A DNA stretch of 36,511 nucleotides. It comes from an uncultured Verrucomicrobiota bacterium (GTDB taxonomy: Bacteria > Verrucomicrobiota > Verrucomicrobiia > Limisphaerales > UBA9464). The stretch spans positions 1 through 36,511 of the forward strand of contig CAIRNV010000190.1 in assembly GCA_903880005.1 (NCBI GenBank), in the 5' to 3' direction. Of the stretch, positions 24,695 through 34,022 are shown piece by piece. Position 1 is the first letter of the stretch. Every line of letters starts with the position of its first letter. Position numbers and translations under genes: made by a program. The notes under the pieces are model-generated. The model made no database searches and was not told the origin of the DNA. It saw only the letters and a list, made by a program, of their open reading frames with translations.

Positions 24695-26209
24695 ATGAAC
24701 GAGCGCGCCACGCGCCTGTTGCTGCTGGCGAGCGTCTTCGTCATCGCCACCTGCGGCCTCATCTACGAGCTGGTGGCGGGGACGCTTGCCTCGTACCTGC
24801 TCGGCGACTCCGTCACGCAGTTCTCCACCGTCATCGGGGTCTATCTGTTCGCGATGGGCGTTGGGTCGTGGCTCTCCGGGTTTGTCACCCGCCACGAGGC
24901 GCGCCTCTTCGTGCAGGTCCAGCTCCTTGTCGGGCTCGTCGGGGGCGGCTCCGCCGCGTTGTTGTTTGCCGTGTTCCCGCACGTGGACGCGTTCCGGCCC
25001 GTGCTGTACGGCCTGATCCTGACGGTGGGGACGCTTGTCGGCCTCGAGATCCCGCTCCTCCTGCGAATCCTCAAGGACCGCATCGCCTTCAACGACCTCG
25101 TCGCCAAGGTCTTCACCTTCGACTACGTCGGCGCGCTCCTCGCGTCGCTGCTGTTCCCCCTCGTCCTCGTCCCGCGCCTGGGCCTGATCCGGGCGTCATG
25201 CCTGTTCGGCATGCTCAACGTGGTCGTGGCGCTGCTGAGCGCCCGCGTGTTGCGGCTGGACGGCCCATGGGCCGCCGCCACCCGCTGGTGCGGGGCCCTC
25301 CTGCTCGCCCTCCTGGGCGCCGGCATGGCCGCGTCCTCCCACATCCTCGCATGGTCCGAGTCCCAGATGTACGCCGACCCCGTCGTGCACGCCGTGTCCA
25401 CGCCGTACCAACGCATCGTGCTGACCCGCGGCGCGGGGGACCTGCGGCTTCACCTCAACGGCAACCTCCAGTTCAGCTCGCGCGACGAGTACCGCTACCA
25501 CGAGGCGCTCGTGCATCCCGGGTTGTCCCGCCTGCCGGACGCCCGTCGCGTCCTCGTGCTCGGTGGCGGCGACGGCCTCGCCATCCGCGAGGTCCTTCGG
25601 CATCCCGGCGTGGAGCAGGTCACGCTGGTCGATCTCGACCCGGCCATGACCCGTTTGTTCGGCTCGCAGCCGATGCTCCAGGGGCTGAACGGCGACGCCT
25701 TCGCATCGCCCAAGGTGTCCGTCGTCAACGAGGACGCGTTTGCCTGGCTGGAGCAACCCCGCGGCACCTTCGACTTCGTGGTCGTGGACTTCCCCGACCC
25801 GACCAACTTCAGCCTCGGCAAGCTCTACACCACGACGTTCTACCGTCGCCTGGCGCGCGTGATCGCGCCCGAGGGCGCGTGCGTGGTGCAATGCACGTCC
25901 CCATGGGCCGCGCGCCGCGCGTTCTGGTGCGTCGATGCCACCCTTCGTGCCGCCGGGTTTCATACGGAGCCGTACCACGCCTACGTGCCGAGCTTTGGCG
26001 AATGGGGCTTCATCCTCGCCTCCGCGCGGCCCCTCGCCGGGAGCCCCCGCCTGCCCGACGGGCTTCGCTTCGTCACGGGCGACACGCTGCGGTCGATGCG
26101 TGAGTTCCCGCCGGACATGGCGCGTGTGCCCACCGAGCCCAACCAACTCAACAACCAGTCGCTCGTCCGTTACTTCGAGGAGGACTGGGCGCGCGCCACG
26201 GGACGCTGA
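24695..26209 (+). CDS. Membrane-fused spermidine-synthase-like aminopropyltransferase
   Basis: A 504-residue protein. Residues 1-225 carry about six or seven membrane helices, and residues 228-480 form an aminopropyltransferase fold. The nucleotide motif is GGGDG at 290-294, with Asp313 and Asp315 in LVDLDP. The active-site block is Asp365-x-x-Asp368 in VVVDFPDPTNFSLGKLYT, and YHEALVHP is also conserved. The enzyme should move an aminopropyl group from decarboxylated S-adenosylmethionine to an amine acceptor, at the membrane. SpeD, which makes that donor, is encoded two genes downstream. Soluble SpeE is about 280-300 residues, so the membrane half is the special feature. It might act on a lipid- or envelope-linked amine rather than free putrescine. 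No putrescine synthesis gene is in the window. Confidence 0.88.
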   Translation: MNERATRLLLLASVFVIATCGLIYELVAGTLASYLLGDSVTQFSTVIGVYLFAMGVGSWLSGFVTRHEARLFVQVQLLVGLVGGGSAALLFAVFPHVDAFRPVLYGLILTVGTLVGLEIPLLLRILKDRIAFNDLVAKVFTFDYVGALLASLLFPLVLVPRLGLIRASCLFGMLNVVVALLSARVLRLDGPWAAATRWCGALLLALLGAGMAASSHILAWSESQMYADPVVHAVSTPYQRIVLTRGAGDLRLHLNGNLQFSSRDEYRYHEALVHPGLSRLPDARRVLVLGGGDGLAIREVLRHPGVEQVTLVDLDPAMTRLFGSQPMLQGLNGDAFASPKVSVVNEDAFAWLEQPRGTFDFVVVDFPDPTNFSLGKLYTTTFYRRLARVIAPEGACVVQCTSPWAARRAFWCVDATLRAAGFHTEPYHAYVPSFGEWGFILASARPLAGSPRLPDGLRFVTGDTLRSMREFPPDMARVPTEPNQLNNQSLVRYFEEDWARATGR

Positions 26210-26215
26210 CACGCC

Positions 26216-27868
26216 ATGCCGCCCGCCCCGAAACGCCCCGCCCGCCCGTCCCCGTCCCCGGGTGCCCCACCCATCTCCCGACGCCGCTTCATCGCCTCGG
26301 GCGCGGGGCTCGCCACGAGCCTCGCCGCCTGCACGCCTCGGGGGCGCATGGAGGGCTCGCTGCAACGCCCGGGCATGGACGCCGGGCATCGTTGGCGGGA
26401 CGGCCACGCCCCGTCGGCCGCGGCCCTGGAGGATGTTGATGTCGTGGTGGTGGGCGGCGGCATCTCCGGCTTGGTTGCCGCGCGGGCCCTGTGCGCGCAA
26501 GGCCGCCTCAAGGTCCGCCTGCTCGAGCTTTGCGACGAGCCCGGCGGCAACTCCTCCGGCGGGAACATCGCCGGCATCCCGCATCCTTGGGGCGCCCACT
26601 ACGTCCCGATCCCCTCCCCCGAAGCCCAGGACTTGGTCGGGCTCCTCCGCGAGCTGGGCGTGGTCACGGGGATCGACGCGGCGGGACGGCCGGCATACCG
26701 CGAGGAGTACCTGTGCCATGACCCGGAGGAGCGCCTGTTCCTCCACGGCCGCTGGCAGGACGGGTTGGTGCCCAACCTGGGCCTGTCGGCGCGTGAACGT
26801 GCCGAGATCGGCGAGTTCCTGGAGCGCATGAATGTGCTGCGCGACGCCCGGGGTGCCGACGGGCGACGCGCGTTTGCCATCCCCGTGGATGCGAGCAGCG
26901 GCGACGCCCGGTGGCGGGACTTGGATCGCGAGACGTTCGCCGCGTGGCTGTCGCGGGAGGGGTTTCGCTCGGCGCCGTTGCGTTGGTACATCGACTACTG
27001 CTGCCGCGACGACTTCGGCATGGACGCCTCCAAGGTGAGCGCGTGGGCCGGGCTTCACTACTTTGCCTCGCGCGATGGGCTGGCCGCCAACGCCCCGTCC
27101 CACTCGGTGCTGACGTGGCCCGAGGGCAACGCCTGGCTGGCCGGCCGGTTGCGCGAACCGGTGGCCGTCGCCGACGCGCTGCGCCCCGGGGTGATGGCCA
27201 CGCGCGTGGAAGCATTGCCCAACGCCGTGCGCGTGGACGGCTGGGACGTCCGCCAGTCGCGCGCGGTGGGCTGGAAGGCGCGGCACGTCGTGCTGGCCGT
27301 CCCCAGCTTCGTCGCCGCCCGGTTGATGTCCGGCAACCGCCCCGTGGCGACGCCCCCGGTCCAACACGCCCCCTGGTTGGTGGCGAACCTCTGGCTGGAC
27401 CGCGCCCCGGACGGGCGCGGCGCGCCGCTGTCGTGGGACAACGTCTGGATGGAAGGCCGGGGGCTGGGCTACGTGGTGGCCAACCACCAGTTCCTTCGGC
27501 GCAACCACGATGGCCTTGTCATCACCTACTACCTGCCCCTGGATCATGCGGAGCCCCAGGCCGCGCGCCGTGAGGCGGCTGCGTGGGACTGGGGCACCGC
27601 GCGGGACCTCGTCCTGGAGGACCTTCATCGCGTCCACCCAGGCCTGGGCGGGATCACGCGCCGCCTCGACGTGCGCGTCTGGGGCCACGGCATGGCGACG
27701 CCCACGCCGGGGGGAATTTGGGGAGGGGATCGCAATGTGGATGGGCGCGCGGGCGAACGCGTCTGGCTCGCCCACACGGACCATGGCGGCATCTCCATCT
27801 TCGAGGAGGCGCACGCCCAAGGCCTGAGGGCCGCGCGAGGCATCCTCCACGCCCAGGGGATTTCATGA
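26216..27868 (+). CDS. Exported FAD-dependent oxidoreductase of the polyamine cluster
   Basis: A 550-residue flavoprotein. The N-terminus has a twin-arginine-like motif, SRRRFIASGAGLATSLAAC, which also ends in a possible lipobox with Cys39. It may therefore be Tat-exported and perhaps lipid-anchored. The dinucleotide-binding motif DVVVVGGGISGLVAARAL is at about 75-92, followed by an acidic residue about 20 positions on (RLLELCDEPGG). The overall layout and the C-terminal VWGHGMATPTPG block resemble the flavin amine oxidase superfamily. The gene follows the aminopropyltransferase by 6 bases and overlaps speD by ATGA, so oxidation of an amine or polyamine product is a reasonable guess. The exact substrate is not readable. 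Confidence 0.85.
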   Translation: MPPAPKRPARPSPSPGAPPISRRRFIASGAGLATSLAACTPRGRMEGSLQRPGMDAGHRWRDGHAPSAAALEDVDVVVVGGGISGLVAARALCAQGRLKVRLLELCDEPGGNSSGGNIAGIPHPWGAHYVPIPSPEAQDLVGLLRELGVVTGIDAAGRPAYREEYLCHDPEERLFLHGRWQDGLVPNLGLSARERAEIGEFLERMNVLRDARGADGRRAFAIPVDASSGDARWRDLDRETFAAWLSREGFRSAPLRWYIDYCCRDDFGMDASKVSAWAGLHYFASRDGLAANAPSHSVLTWPEGNAWLAGRLREPVAVADALRPGVMATRVEALPNAVRVDGWDVRQSRAVGWKARHVVLAVPSFVAARLMSGNRPVATPPVQHAPWLVANLWLDRAPDGRGAPLSWDNVWMEGRGLGYVVANHQFLRRNHDGLVITYYLPLDHAEPQAARREAAAWDWGTARDLVLEDLHRVHPGLGGITRRLDVRVWGHGMATPTPGGIWGGDRNVDGRAGERVWLAHTDHGGISIFEEAHAQGLRAARGILHAQGIS

Positions 27869-28239
27869 AGCCGAAGACCCTGGGTTGGCATGTCCTCATG
27901 GAACTCAGCGGGTGCGACCCGGAGCGCCTCCGTCGGGTGGCGGGCATTCGCGCGGCGATGCGGGAGGCGGCCCGCCTCGCGGGCGGGACGATCGTACGTT
28001 CCGTGTTCCACGCGTTCAGCCCGTGGGGGGTCAGCGGCGTGGTGGTGATCGCGGAGTCCCACCTGACGATTCACACGTGGCCCGAGCATGGCTACGCGGC
28101 GGTGGACGTCTTCTCGTGCAGCCCGCGATTGAGCGCGGCCGCCGTTCGGTTGCACCTGCGACGCGCGCTGGGGGCCCGGTCCGTCACGGTCACGCGGCTC
28201 CGTCGGGGCCCGGTGCCGGCGGCGCGACGGCGGACGTGA
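27865..28239 (+). CDS. speD: S-adenosylmethionine decarboxylase proenzyme (SpeD, class 1B type)
   Basis: A 124-residue pyruvoyl enzyme precursor that makes decarboxylated S-adenosylmethionine, the aminopropyl donor. Self-cleavage at Glu64-Ser65 in AESHLTIHTWPEHGYAAVDV yields the pyruvoyl group. His70 and Cys85 keep the same spacing as Ser63, His68 and Cys83 of the Thermotoga enzyme. Length matches the bacterial/archaeal short form. The C-terminal tail is very basic (RRGPVPAARRRT). ATG at 27865 overlaps the stop of the oxidoreductase as ATGA, tying its translation to the cluster. Having SpeD here shows that aminopropyl transfer is the chemistry of the cluster. Confidence 0.95.
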   Translation: MKPKTLGWHVLMELSGCDPERLRRVAGIRAAMREAARLAGGTIVRSVFHAFSPWGVSGVVVIAESHLTIHTWPEHGYAAVDVFSCSPRLSAAAVRLHLRRALGARSVTVTRLRRGPVPAARRRT

Positions 28240-28326
28240 CGGGGTGACGGGGGTGTGGTGGAGAGCGTCCTTGACCCCTTGGCGGCGAGTGAAGCAGGGT
28301 GCGGTTGTGCTCGTTGGGCACTCTTC

Positions 28327-29352
28327 ATGTTTGCGCAGCTAAAGGGCTTATTCTCCAACGATATCGGCATCGACTTGGGAACCGCGAACTCGCTCGTTTA
28401 CGTGCGGGATCAGGGCATCGTGCTCCGGGAACCCTCGGTCGTGGCGATCCAGGCGGGGACGACGACCGTCCTGGCCGTTGGCGAGGAGGCCAAGCGCATG
28501 CTGGGCCGCACGCCCGGCAACATCGTCGCCATCCGTCCCATGAAGGATGGCGTCATTGCAGATTTCGAGATCACCGAGGCGATGCTGCGGCACTTCATCC
28601 AGAAGGTGCATCATCGCAAGCTGATCGCGCCACGGGTCGTGGTGGCGGTGCCGAGCGGGATCACGGAGGTGGAGAAGCGGGCCGTCAAGGACTCCGCCAC
28701 CCACGCCGGGGCCCGCGAGGTCTATCTCATTGAGCAGCCGATGGCGTCGGCCATCGGCGTGGGGCTGCCGGTGCACGAACCGGCCGGGAACATGATCGTG
28801 GACATCGGCGGGGGAACCTGCGAGATCGCGATCATCTCCCTGGCGGGCATCGTGTTCAGCCGCTCCGTCCGCGTGGGCGGCGACGAGTTCGACGACACCA
28901 TCGTCGCGCACATGAAGAAGGCCCATAACCTCATGATCGGCGAACGCACCGCCGAGGAGATCAAGATTCGCATCGGGTCCGCCTTTCCCCTCGAGCAAGA
29001 ACTGACGCTCGAGGTGAAGGGGCGGGACTTGTCGGCCGGTCTGCCGCGCACCGTCACGGTGCGCTCGGAGGAGATTCGCGAGGCGCTCCAGGAACCCCTC
29101 TCCAACATCTTGGAATCCGTACGCATCACGCTCGAACGCTGCCCGCCCGAGCTCTCGGCCGACTTGGTTGACCGGGGGATCGTCATGGCAGGCGGCGGCG
29201 CGTTGCTTCGCAACATCGACCGGTTGGTCTCCCAGGAGACCGGCCTGCCGGTGCACATTGCGGACGACCCGCTCAGCGCGGTGGCCACGGGTACCGGCAG
29301 GGTGTTGCAAGAGCTGGCGTTCCTCAGGCGCGTCGCCTCCTCCAGCACCTAG
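28327..29352 (+). CDS. mreB: Rod-shape-determining actin homologue MreB
   Basis: A 341-residue bacterial actin that forms membrane-bound filaments steering lateral wall synthesis. Phosphate-1 motif [15 protein letters not shown] is at about 12-26, and phosphate-2 motif [13 protein letters not shown] at 157-169. The adenosine motif [13 protein letters not shown] lies near the C-terminus. An amphipathic start ([10 protein letters not shown]) fits membrane binding. ATG at 28327 is chosen over an in-frame start at 28255, because it gives the usual length and the standard MreB N-terminus. It begins the mre-rod operon, 87 bases after speD on the same strand. A TTGACC box at 28271 could be a -35, but no good -10 follows. 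Confidence 0.97.
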   Translation: MFAQLKGLFSNDIGIDLGTANSLVYVRDQGIVLREPSVVAIQAGTTTVLAVGEEAKRMLGRTPGNIVAIRPMKDGVIADFEITEAMLRHFIQKVHHRKLIAPRVVVAVPSGITEVEKRAVKDSATHAGAREVYLIEQPMASAIGVGLPVHEPAGNMIVDIGGGTCEIAIISLAGIVFSRSVRVGGDEFDDTIVAHMKKAHNLMIGERTAEEIKIRIGSAFPLEQELTLEVKGRDLSAGLPRTVTVRSEEIREALQEPLSNILESVRITLERCPPELSADLVDRGIVMAGGGALLRNIDRLVSQETGLPVHIADDPLSAVATGTGRVLQELAFLRRVASSST

Positions 29353-29416
29353 CCCCCATGCGCCATCCTTCCTCCTCCCCGGCCCACCGCGTTCGCCCCG
29401 CCAAACGGGACGAACC

Positions 29417-30220
29417 TTGCTGAAGCGACCCCAAACCATTGTCGTCTCCGCCGTCGCGCTCCTGCTGGTGCTGCTGCTCAACCTGCCGGCCGGCGCGGCC
29501 GCGCGACTCAAGCTGGCGTTGGGCGGCCTGTTCCTCCCCCTCCTGGGCATCTCCTCCGCCAGCCAGTCCTTCGTGGACCGCGCCAGCTACGAGCTGCTGC
29601 CCCGCGCCACGTTGATCGCCGAGGTCCAACGCCTGGAAAAGGACAACGCCGCCCTCCGGGTCGAGGCCGCCCTGGGCGCCGAGGCGGCGGCGGAGAACCA
29701 GCGGCTGCGAGCCCAGCTCGGGTCGCTGCCCCGCGGCGCCTGGCGCCCGCGGCTCGCCCGGGTCGTGGGACGCGATGCCTCCACGTGGTGGCGCACCTGC
29801 CTGATTGACTACGGGTCCCGGGATGGGGCCGTCGTGAACCAACCCGTGGTCACCGCCCAGGGCCTCGTCGGCCGCATTGCATCCGTCGGCCACAGCCACA
29901 GCCAAGTGGCCTTGGTGGGCGACGCCTCCTGCGGCGTGGCCGTGCTGGTTTCCGAGACGCGCGACCACGGGATCGTGGCGGGCGGGCAATCCACGACCGA
30001 CGCCGGGATGGTGGAGATGACGACGTTCCAGCAGACGCCCGGGATCGTGTCCGGGCAGGTCGTCCTGACCAGCGGCGAGGGCGGCGTGTTCCCCAAGGGC
30101 CTGGTGGTCGGCACGGTGGTGGACGCGCGCCCGGCGCGGTCGGGCCTTTTCACGAGCGCGCGCATCCGGCTGGGCGCGCACCTGAACCGGCTGGAGGAAG
30201 TGTGGGTGTTGGCGCCATGA
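29417..30220 (+). CDS. mreC: Rod-shape-determining protein MreC
   Basis: A 267-residue periplasmic scaffold that links MreB to the elongation penicillin-binding protein. One membrane helix lies at about 7-25 (TIVVSAVALLLVLLLNLPAG), a coiled coil at about 62-102 (IAEVQRLEKDNAALRVEA), and a beta-rich MreC core follows with NQPVVTAQGLVGRIASVG and GGVFPKGLVVGTVV. The likely start is TTG at 29417, with GGGA upstream; no in-frame ATG precedes the helix at the right place. Its stop overlaps the mreD start as ATGA. Length is usual for the family. Confidence 0.93.
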   Translation: MLKRPQTIVVSAVALLLVLLLNLPAGAAARLKLALGGLFLPLLGISSASQSFVDRASYELLPRATLIAEVQRLEKDNAALRVEAALGAEAAAENQRLRAQLGSLPRGAWRPRLARVVGRDASTWWRTCLIDYGSRDGAVVNQPVVTAQGLVGRIASVGHSHSQVALVGDASCGVAVLVSETRDHGIVAGGQSTTDAGMVEMTTFQQTPGIVSGQVVLTSGEGGVFPKGLVVGTVVDARPARSGLFTSARIRLGAHLNRLEEVWVLAP

Positions 30221-30768
30221 ACTGGGCTTCCCCCATCGTGTTGTTCGTGGCGGGCTGGCTGGCGGCGTTCGCCCCGACCCAGTTCGTGGTGTTGCGCGAC
30301 CTTTTGGGCGCGCCCGTGTCGTTGGGACCCGCCTTGGTCGTCTATGCCGCGTTCACGCACGGGCTTCCCACGGCGACGCTGTTCGCCGCGATGCTGGGGC
30401 TGGGGTCCGACGCGTTGTCCGGTTCCCGGCTGGGCTTGGGGGCGTTGATGCCAATTGCGGCGGCCTTCTTCCTGAGCACGCGGCAGCACCTGCTGCTGAG
30501 GGACGAGCGTTACGCGCAGTTCTGGCTGGGGCTGGGGGCCGGGGTGGCGCTGCCCCTGGGCCACGGCTGGATCCTCGTGGCCGCCCATGCCGAGCCGGCC
30601 ATCGGGTGGCATTCGGTGCGGCAGTTGCTCGTGCTCGGGGTCCTCAACGGCGCGGCGTGCCCGGCGTTCTTCTGGGCGTTCGACCGGCTACGCCAATCCC
30701 TCGAATACCCCGCGGCCCCCACCTCGTTCCAGGCGGGGTTGCGGGAAATGAAGCGAGGTCGTTCCTAG
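30217..30768 (+). CDS. mreD: Rod-shape-determining protein MreD-like membrane protein
   Basis: A 183-residue inner-membrane protein with about five hydrophobic helices, typical of MreD in size and position. MreD sequences diverge widely, so the call rests mainly on location between mreC and the penicillin-binding protein. ATG at 30217 overlaps the mreC stop (ATGA), giving MNWASPIVLFVAGWLAAF. A slightly longer frame from 30202 is less likely because it would lie inside mreC. Confidence 0.85.
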   Translation: MNWASPIVLFVAGWLAAFAPTQFVVLRDLLGAPVSLGPALVVYAAFTHGLPTATLFAAMLGLGSDALSGSRLGLGALMPIAAAFFLSTRQHLLLRDERYAQFWLGLGAGVALPLGHGWILVAAHAEPAIGWHSVRQLLVLGVLNGAACPAFFWAFDRLRQSLEYPAAPTSFQAGLREMKRGRS

Positions 30769-30771
30769 GCC

Positions 30772-32784
30772 ATGCTCGTCCTCGACCAAATCAACAAGGG
30801 CGACGGATCCCTGCGCTTGGTGGCGTGGTGGGTGTCCGCCGGCCTGCTGGTCCTCGCCGCCGGGCTGTGGCGCATCCAGGTGATGCAAGGGGACCGATAC
30901 CGCGAGCGGCAGGAGACGCAGTCGTTCCGGTCGGTGCGTGTGCCCGCGTTGCGAGGGCGAATCCTGGATCGCAACGGCCTTGCGCTCGTGGACAACCAGC
31001 CCCGGTACCGGCTGGACGTGTACCTCGACGAGCTGCTGCCGCAGTTCGCGGCGGAGGAGAAGCGACTTCGCAACCTCCAGCTCGCGGCCCGCGGCCTGAC
31101 CAACACCGCGCCCGCCGGCCTGTGGGAACGCCTGGCCGCGCGTCTCGGACGCAAGCCCCGCCGGCCCTCCCTCAGCGCCAACGAGCGCGAGTGGCTGCGT
31201 CGCGCCGCCCGCCATGCCGTCGTCTCCAACATCGTCGGCCAGGTCAACCAACGCCTCGGGCTCCAGATCGTGAAGACCGAGGAGGACCTCTTCCGGCATT
31301 GGCAGCAACAGCGCGCCCTGCCGTTCCCCCTCGTCAACCGCCTCGCGCCCGCCCAGGTCGCCATCCTCACCGAGCAAGGCTCGTCCATCCCGGGCGTGGA
31401 GCTGGACCTGGTGCCCAGCCGGCTCTACCCGCACGGCCCGCTGGCCGCCCATGTCCTCGGCTACGTGAAGTCCACCGAGGACCCCGACCCCGCCGAGGAT
31501 CGCGACTTTGACTACCGGCTCCGCGACTACCGAGGGGAGATCGGCCTCGAGGCCGCCTATGACCGGGTGCTGCGGGGCGTGGCCGGCGCCAAGAGCATCC
31601 TCATCAACTCCTCCGGCTACCGGCATCGGCAGGGCGAGGTGTTGCTGGAGGCCCCGGTCCCGGGCGACCACGTGGTCACCACGCTGGATCTTCCCCTGCA
31701 ACGCATGGTGGAGAAGTCGCTCTCCCTCGTCTCCGGGGACGAGCGCGGCGCCGCCGTCGTCGTGGACGTCCGCAACGGGGACATCCTCGCCATGGCGTCC
31801 GCGCCGTCCTTCGACCCCAATGGATGGATCGACGGGATCCGCCGGGCGGACTACGAGCGGCTGCTGGACCCGAAGATGCGGCCAATGTTCAACCGGGCGA
31901 CGTATGGCTCCTACAACCCGGGCTCGACCTTCAAGGTGATCACGGCCCTTGCCTGCCTCGACGCCGGGGTGCTGACGCCCGCGTCCGTGAACGAGCGCAT
32001 GCACACGCTCGGCTACTACCGGCTCGGCCGGAACCATGTCATCGACGACACCGCCCCGGCGGGTGACTACGACTTCAACCGCGCCTTCATCAAGTCGTCC
32101 AACGCCTACTTCATCGAGCACGGCCTTCGCCTGGGCCTCGGTCCCCTGCTGTCCTACGCCCGGCGCTTTCACCTGGGCGAGAAGACCGGCCTCAGGATCC
32201 AGGAGGAGACCAGCGGCATCCTGCCGGAGGCGTCGGGGATCCCGAACGCGTTCGCCGCCGGCAAGACGGCCAACCTCTCCATCGGCCAGGAGCTCACCGT
32301 CACCCCCCTTCAACTGGCCCTGGTCTTCGCCGCCGTTGCCAACGGCGGGTCCGTCTGGTGGCCCCGGCTCGTGGATCACGTCGAGCCCGGCGAGGCCCTC
32401 TCGACGGAGGCACACCAGTCGGTGCGGTCCGGCCAGCTCCGCGACCGCATCGAGATCCCGCGCCCCCACCTCGCCATCGTCCATGCGGCGATGCGCGACG
32501 ACGTGGCCCTGGACGACGGGACGGGCCGCGCCGCCCGCGTGCCGGGCTTCGCGGTTTGCGGCAAGACCGGCACCGCCGAGGTGAAGTCCGGGCGCAAGCT
32601 CGTGGACCGCATCACGTGGTTCGCCAGCTTCGCCCCGTTCGAGTCGCCCCGGTATGCGGTCGTGGTGATGGTCGAGTCCGGGGGGTCGGGCGGCCGCACC
32701 TGTGCGCCGGTGGCGCAACGCATCTACGAGCACCTGCGAGATCGCGAGCGCGGCACGCTCTCGCAAGGAGGGATGTCCCCATGA
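30772..32784 (+). CDS. mrdA: Penicillin-binding protein 2, elongation transpeptidase
   Basis: A 670-residue class B penicillin-binding protein that cross-links peptidoglycan during cell elongation. A single membrane anchor is at about 16-34, and the pedestal/dimerisation region begins near RVPALRGRILDRNGLALVDN. Catalytic motifs of the transpeptidase are Ser385-Thr-Phe-Lys388 (YNPGSTFKVI), Ser442-Ser-Asn444 and Lys598-Thr-Gly600 (GKTGTAEV). Length is a little above the usual 600-650. It starts 3 bases after mreD, and its stop overlaps rodA as ATGA. Its usual partner glycosyltransferase, RodA, is encoded next. Confidence 0.96.
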   Translation: MLVLDQINKGDGSLRLVAWWVSAGLLVLAAGLWRIQVMQGDRYRERQETQSFRSVRVPALRGRILDRNGLALVDNQPRYRLDVYLDELLPQFAAEEKRLRNLQLAARGLTNTAPAGLWERLAARLGRKPRRPSLSANEREWLRRAARHAVVSNIVGQVNQRLGLQIVKTEEDLFRHWQQQRALPFPLVNRLAPAQVAILTEQGSSIPGVELDLVPSRLYPHGPLAAHVLGYVKSTEDPDPAEDRDFDYRLRDYRGEIGLEAAYDRVLRGVAGAKSILINSSGYRHRQGEVLLEAPVPGDHVVTTLDLPLQRMVEKSLSLVSGDERGAAVVVDVRNGDILAMASAPSFDPNGWIDGIRRADYERLLDPKMRPMFNRATYGSYNPGSTFKVITALACLDAGVLTPASVNERMHTLGYYRLGRNHVIDDTAPAGDYDFNRAFIKSSNAYFIEHGLRLGLGPLLSYARRFHLGEKTGLRIQEETSGILPEASGIPNAFAAGKTANLSIGQELTVTPLQLALVFAAVANGGSVWWPRLVDHVEPGEALSTEAHQSVRSGQLRDRIEIPRPHLAIVHAAMRDDVALDDGTGRAARVPGFAVCGKTGTAEVKSGRKLVDRITWFASFAPFESPRYAVVVMVESGGSGGRTCAPVAQRIYEHLRDRERGTLSQGGMSP

Positions 32785-34004
32785 GCGCCCCCGCCGTGCC
32801 CCTTCCCCTGCCCCGCCTGCCACGCGAGCACGTCGTGGAACGGTCCCTTTGGATCGCCGTGCTGGGGCTGATGCTGGTGGGCTTCGCGTTCATCTTCTCC
32901 GCCACGGGGGCGAGCGAGACCGCCCGGGGCGCCGCGTGGTTCGACCGGCTCGCGGTGCGCCAGGCCATCGCCTACGGCCTTGGGGCGGGCTTGGTGGTGG
33001 CGTCGTGCCTGGTGGACTACTCCCGGCTCGCGCGTTGGTCGCTGGTGGCGTACTGGGTGTCCATCTCCCTTCTCGTGTGCGTGTACCTCTTCGGCGTCGA
33101 GCGGCTGGGTGCGAAGCGGTGGATCGCCCTGGGGCCCGTGCAGTTCCAGCCCTCGGAGTTCGCGAAGCTCGCCTTCCTGTTCGCCTTCGCCAACTTCCTG
33201 TCCCGCCCCCAGGGCGAGCTCGCCTCGCGCGCCATCTTTGCCAAGGCCCTGGGCATGGCCTTCCTCCCCTTCGCGCTCGTGCTCAAGCAGCCGGACCTGG
33301 GCTCGGCGCTCGTCTTCATGCCGTCGGCGATCGTCATGCTGCTGGTGGCGGGCGTGCCGGGCCGGCTTCTGGGCCGGTTCCTGGGCGGGGCCACCGGCGT
33401 CGTGTTGCTGGTGCTCCTCCAGGTGCTGTTCCTCCCGCCGCAATGGCGTTTGATCAAGCTCGAGGAATACCAGCGCCACCGGCTCCTCGTGTACTTCAAC
33501 ATGGACTTCGCCGACCCCGGCGCCTCCGAGGCCCAGCGGACGGCCGCGAGGGCCGAGAAGGCCAACAAGAGCTACAACGTGGACCAGGCCCTCATCTCCG
33601 TGGGCTCCGGCGGCCTCTGGGGCAAGGGCTGGCGGCAGGGCACCCAAGGCGCCTTGGGATACCTCCCCCGCGCCGTCGCCCACAACGACTTCATCTTCTC
33701 CGTCATCGCCGAGGAAACTGGCTTTGCCGGGTGCATCGTCGTGCTCGGCTTGTACGGCGCCGTCCTCTTCTCCGGCATCAAGGTCGCCGGCCAGGCGCGC
33801 GACCGCCTCGGCCGCATCCTCGCCTCGGGCGTCGTCGCCCTCCTTTTCACGCACGTGTTCGTCAACATCGGGATGAACATCCGCCTCATGCCCGTCACGG
33901 GCATCCCGTTGCCCCTGCTGTCCGCAGGCGGCACCTCGGTGGTGTGTTCGCTCCTGGCGATCGGCGTGCTCCAAAACATCCATCAGAACCGCAAGAACTA
34001 CTAG
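32781..34004 (+). CDS. rodA: Peptidoglycan glycosyltransferase RodA (SEDS family)
   Basis: A 407-residue protein with about ten membrane helices that polymerises lipid II during elongation. SEDS signatures include AKRWIALGPVQFQPSEFAKL, the loop YNVDQALISVGSGGLWGKGW, and NIRLMPVTGIPLPLLSAGGT near the end. ATG at 32781 overlaps the PBP2 stop by four bases. It closes the shape operon; the ribonuclease gene follows after 18 bases. Confidence 0.96.
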   Translation: MSAPAVPLPLPRLPREHVVERSLWIAVLGLMLVGFAFIFSATGASETARGAAWFDRLAVRQAIAYGLGAGLVVASCLVDYSRLARWSLVAYWVSISLLVCVYLFGVERLGAKRWIALGPVQFQPSEFAKLAFLFAFANFLSRPQGELASRAIFAKALGMAFLPFALVLKQPDLGSALVFMPSAIVMLLVAGVPGRLLGRFLGGATGVVLLVLLQVLFLPPQWRLIKLEEYQRHRLLVYFNMDFADPGASEAQRTAARAEKANKSYNVDQALISVGSGGLWGKGWRQGTQGALGYLPRAVAHNDFIFSVIAEETGFAGCIVVLGLYGAVLFSGIKVAGQARDRLGRILASGVVALLFTHVFVNIGMNIRLMPVTGIPLPLLSAGGTSVVCSLLAIGVLQNIHQNRKNY

Positions 34005-34022
34005 TCAACCATCCTTTCCACC

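Noticed and set aside
28255-28326. Extended N-terminus for MreB
   Set aside because: The extra 24 residues are not part of the family; ATG at 28327 gives the standard start and length.
28240-28326. Sigma-70 promoter for mreB (TTGACC at 28271-28276)
   Set aside because: No acceptable -10 box at 16-18 bases; the sequence there is G-rich. Not strong enough to annotate.
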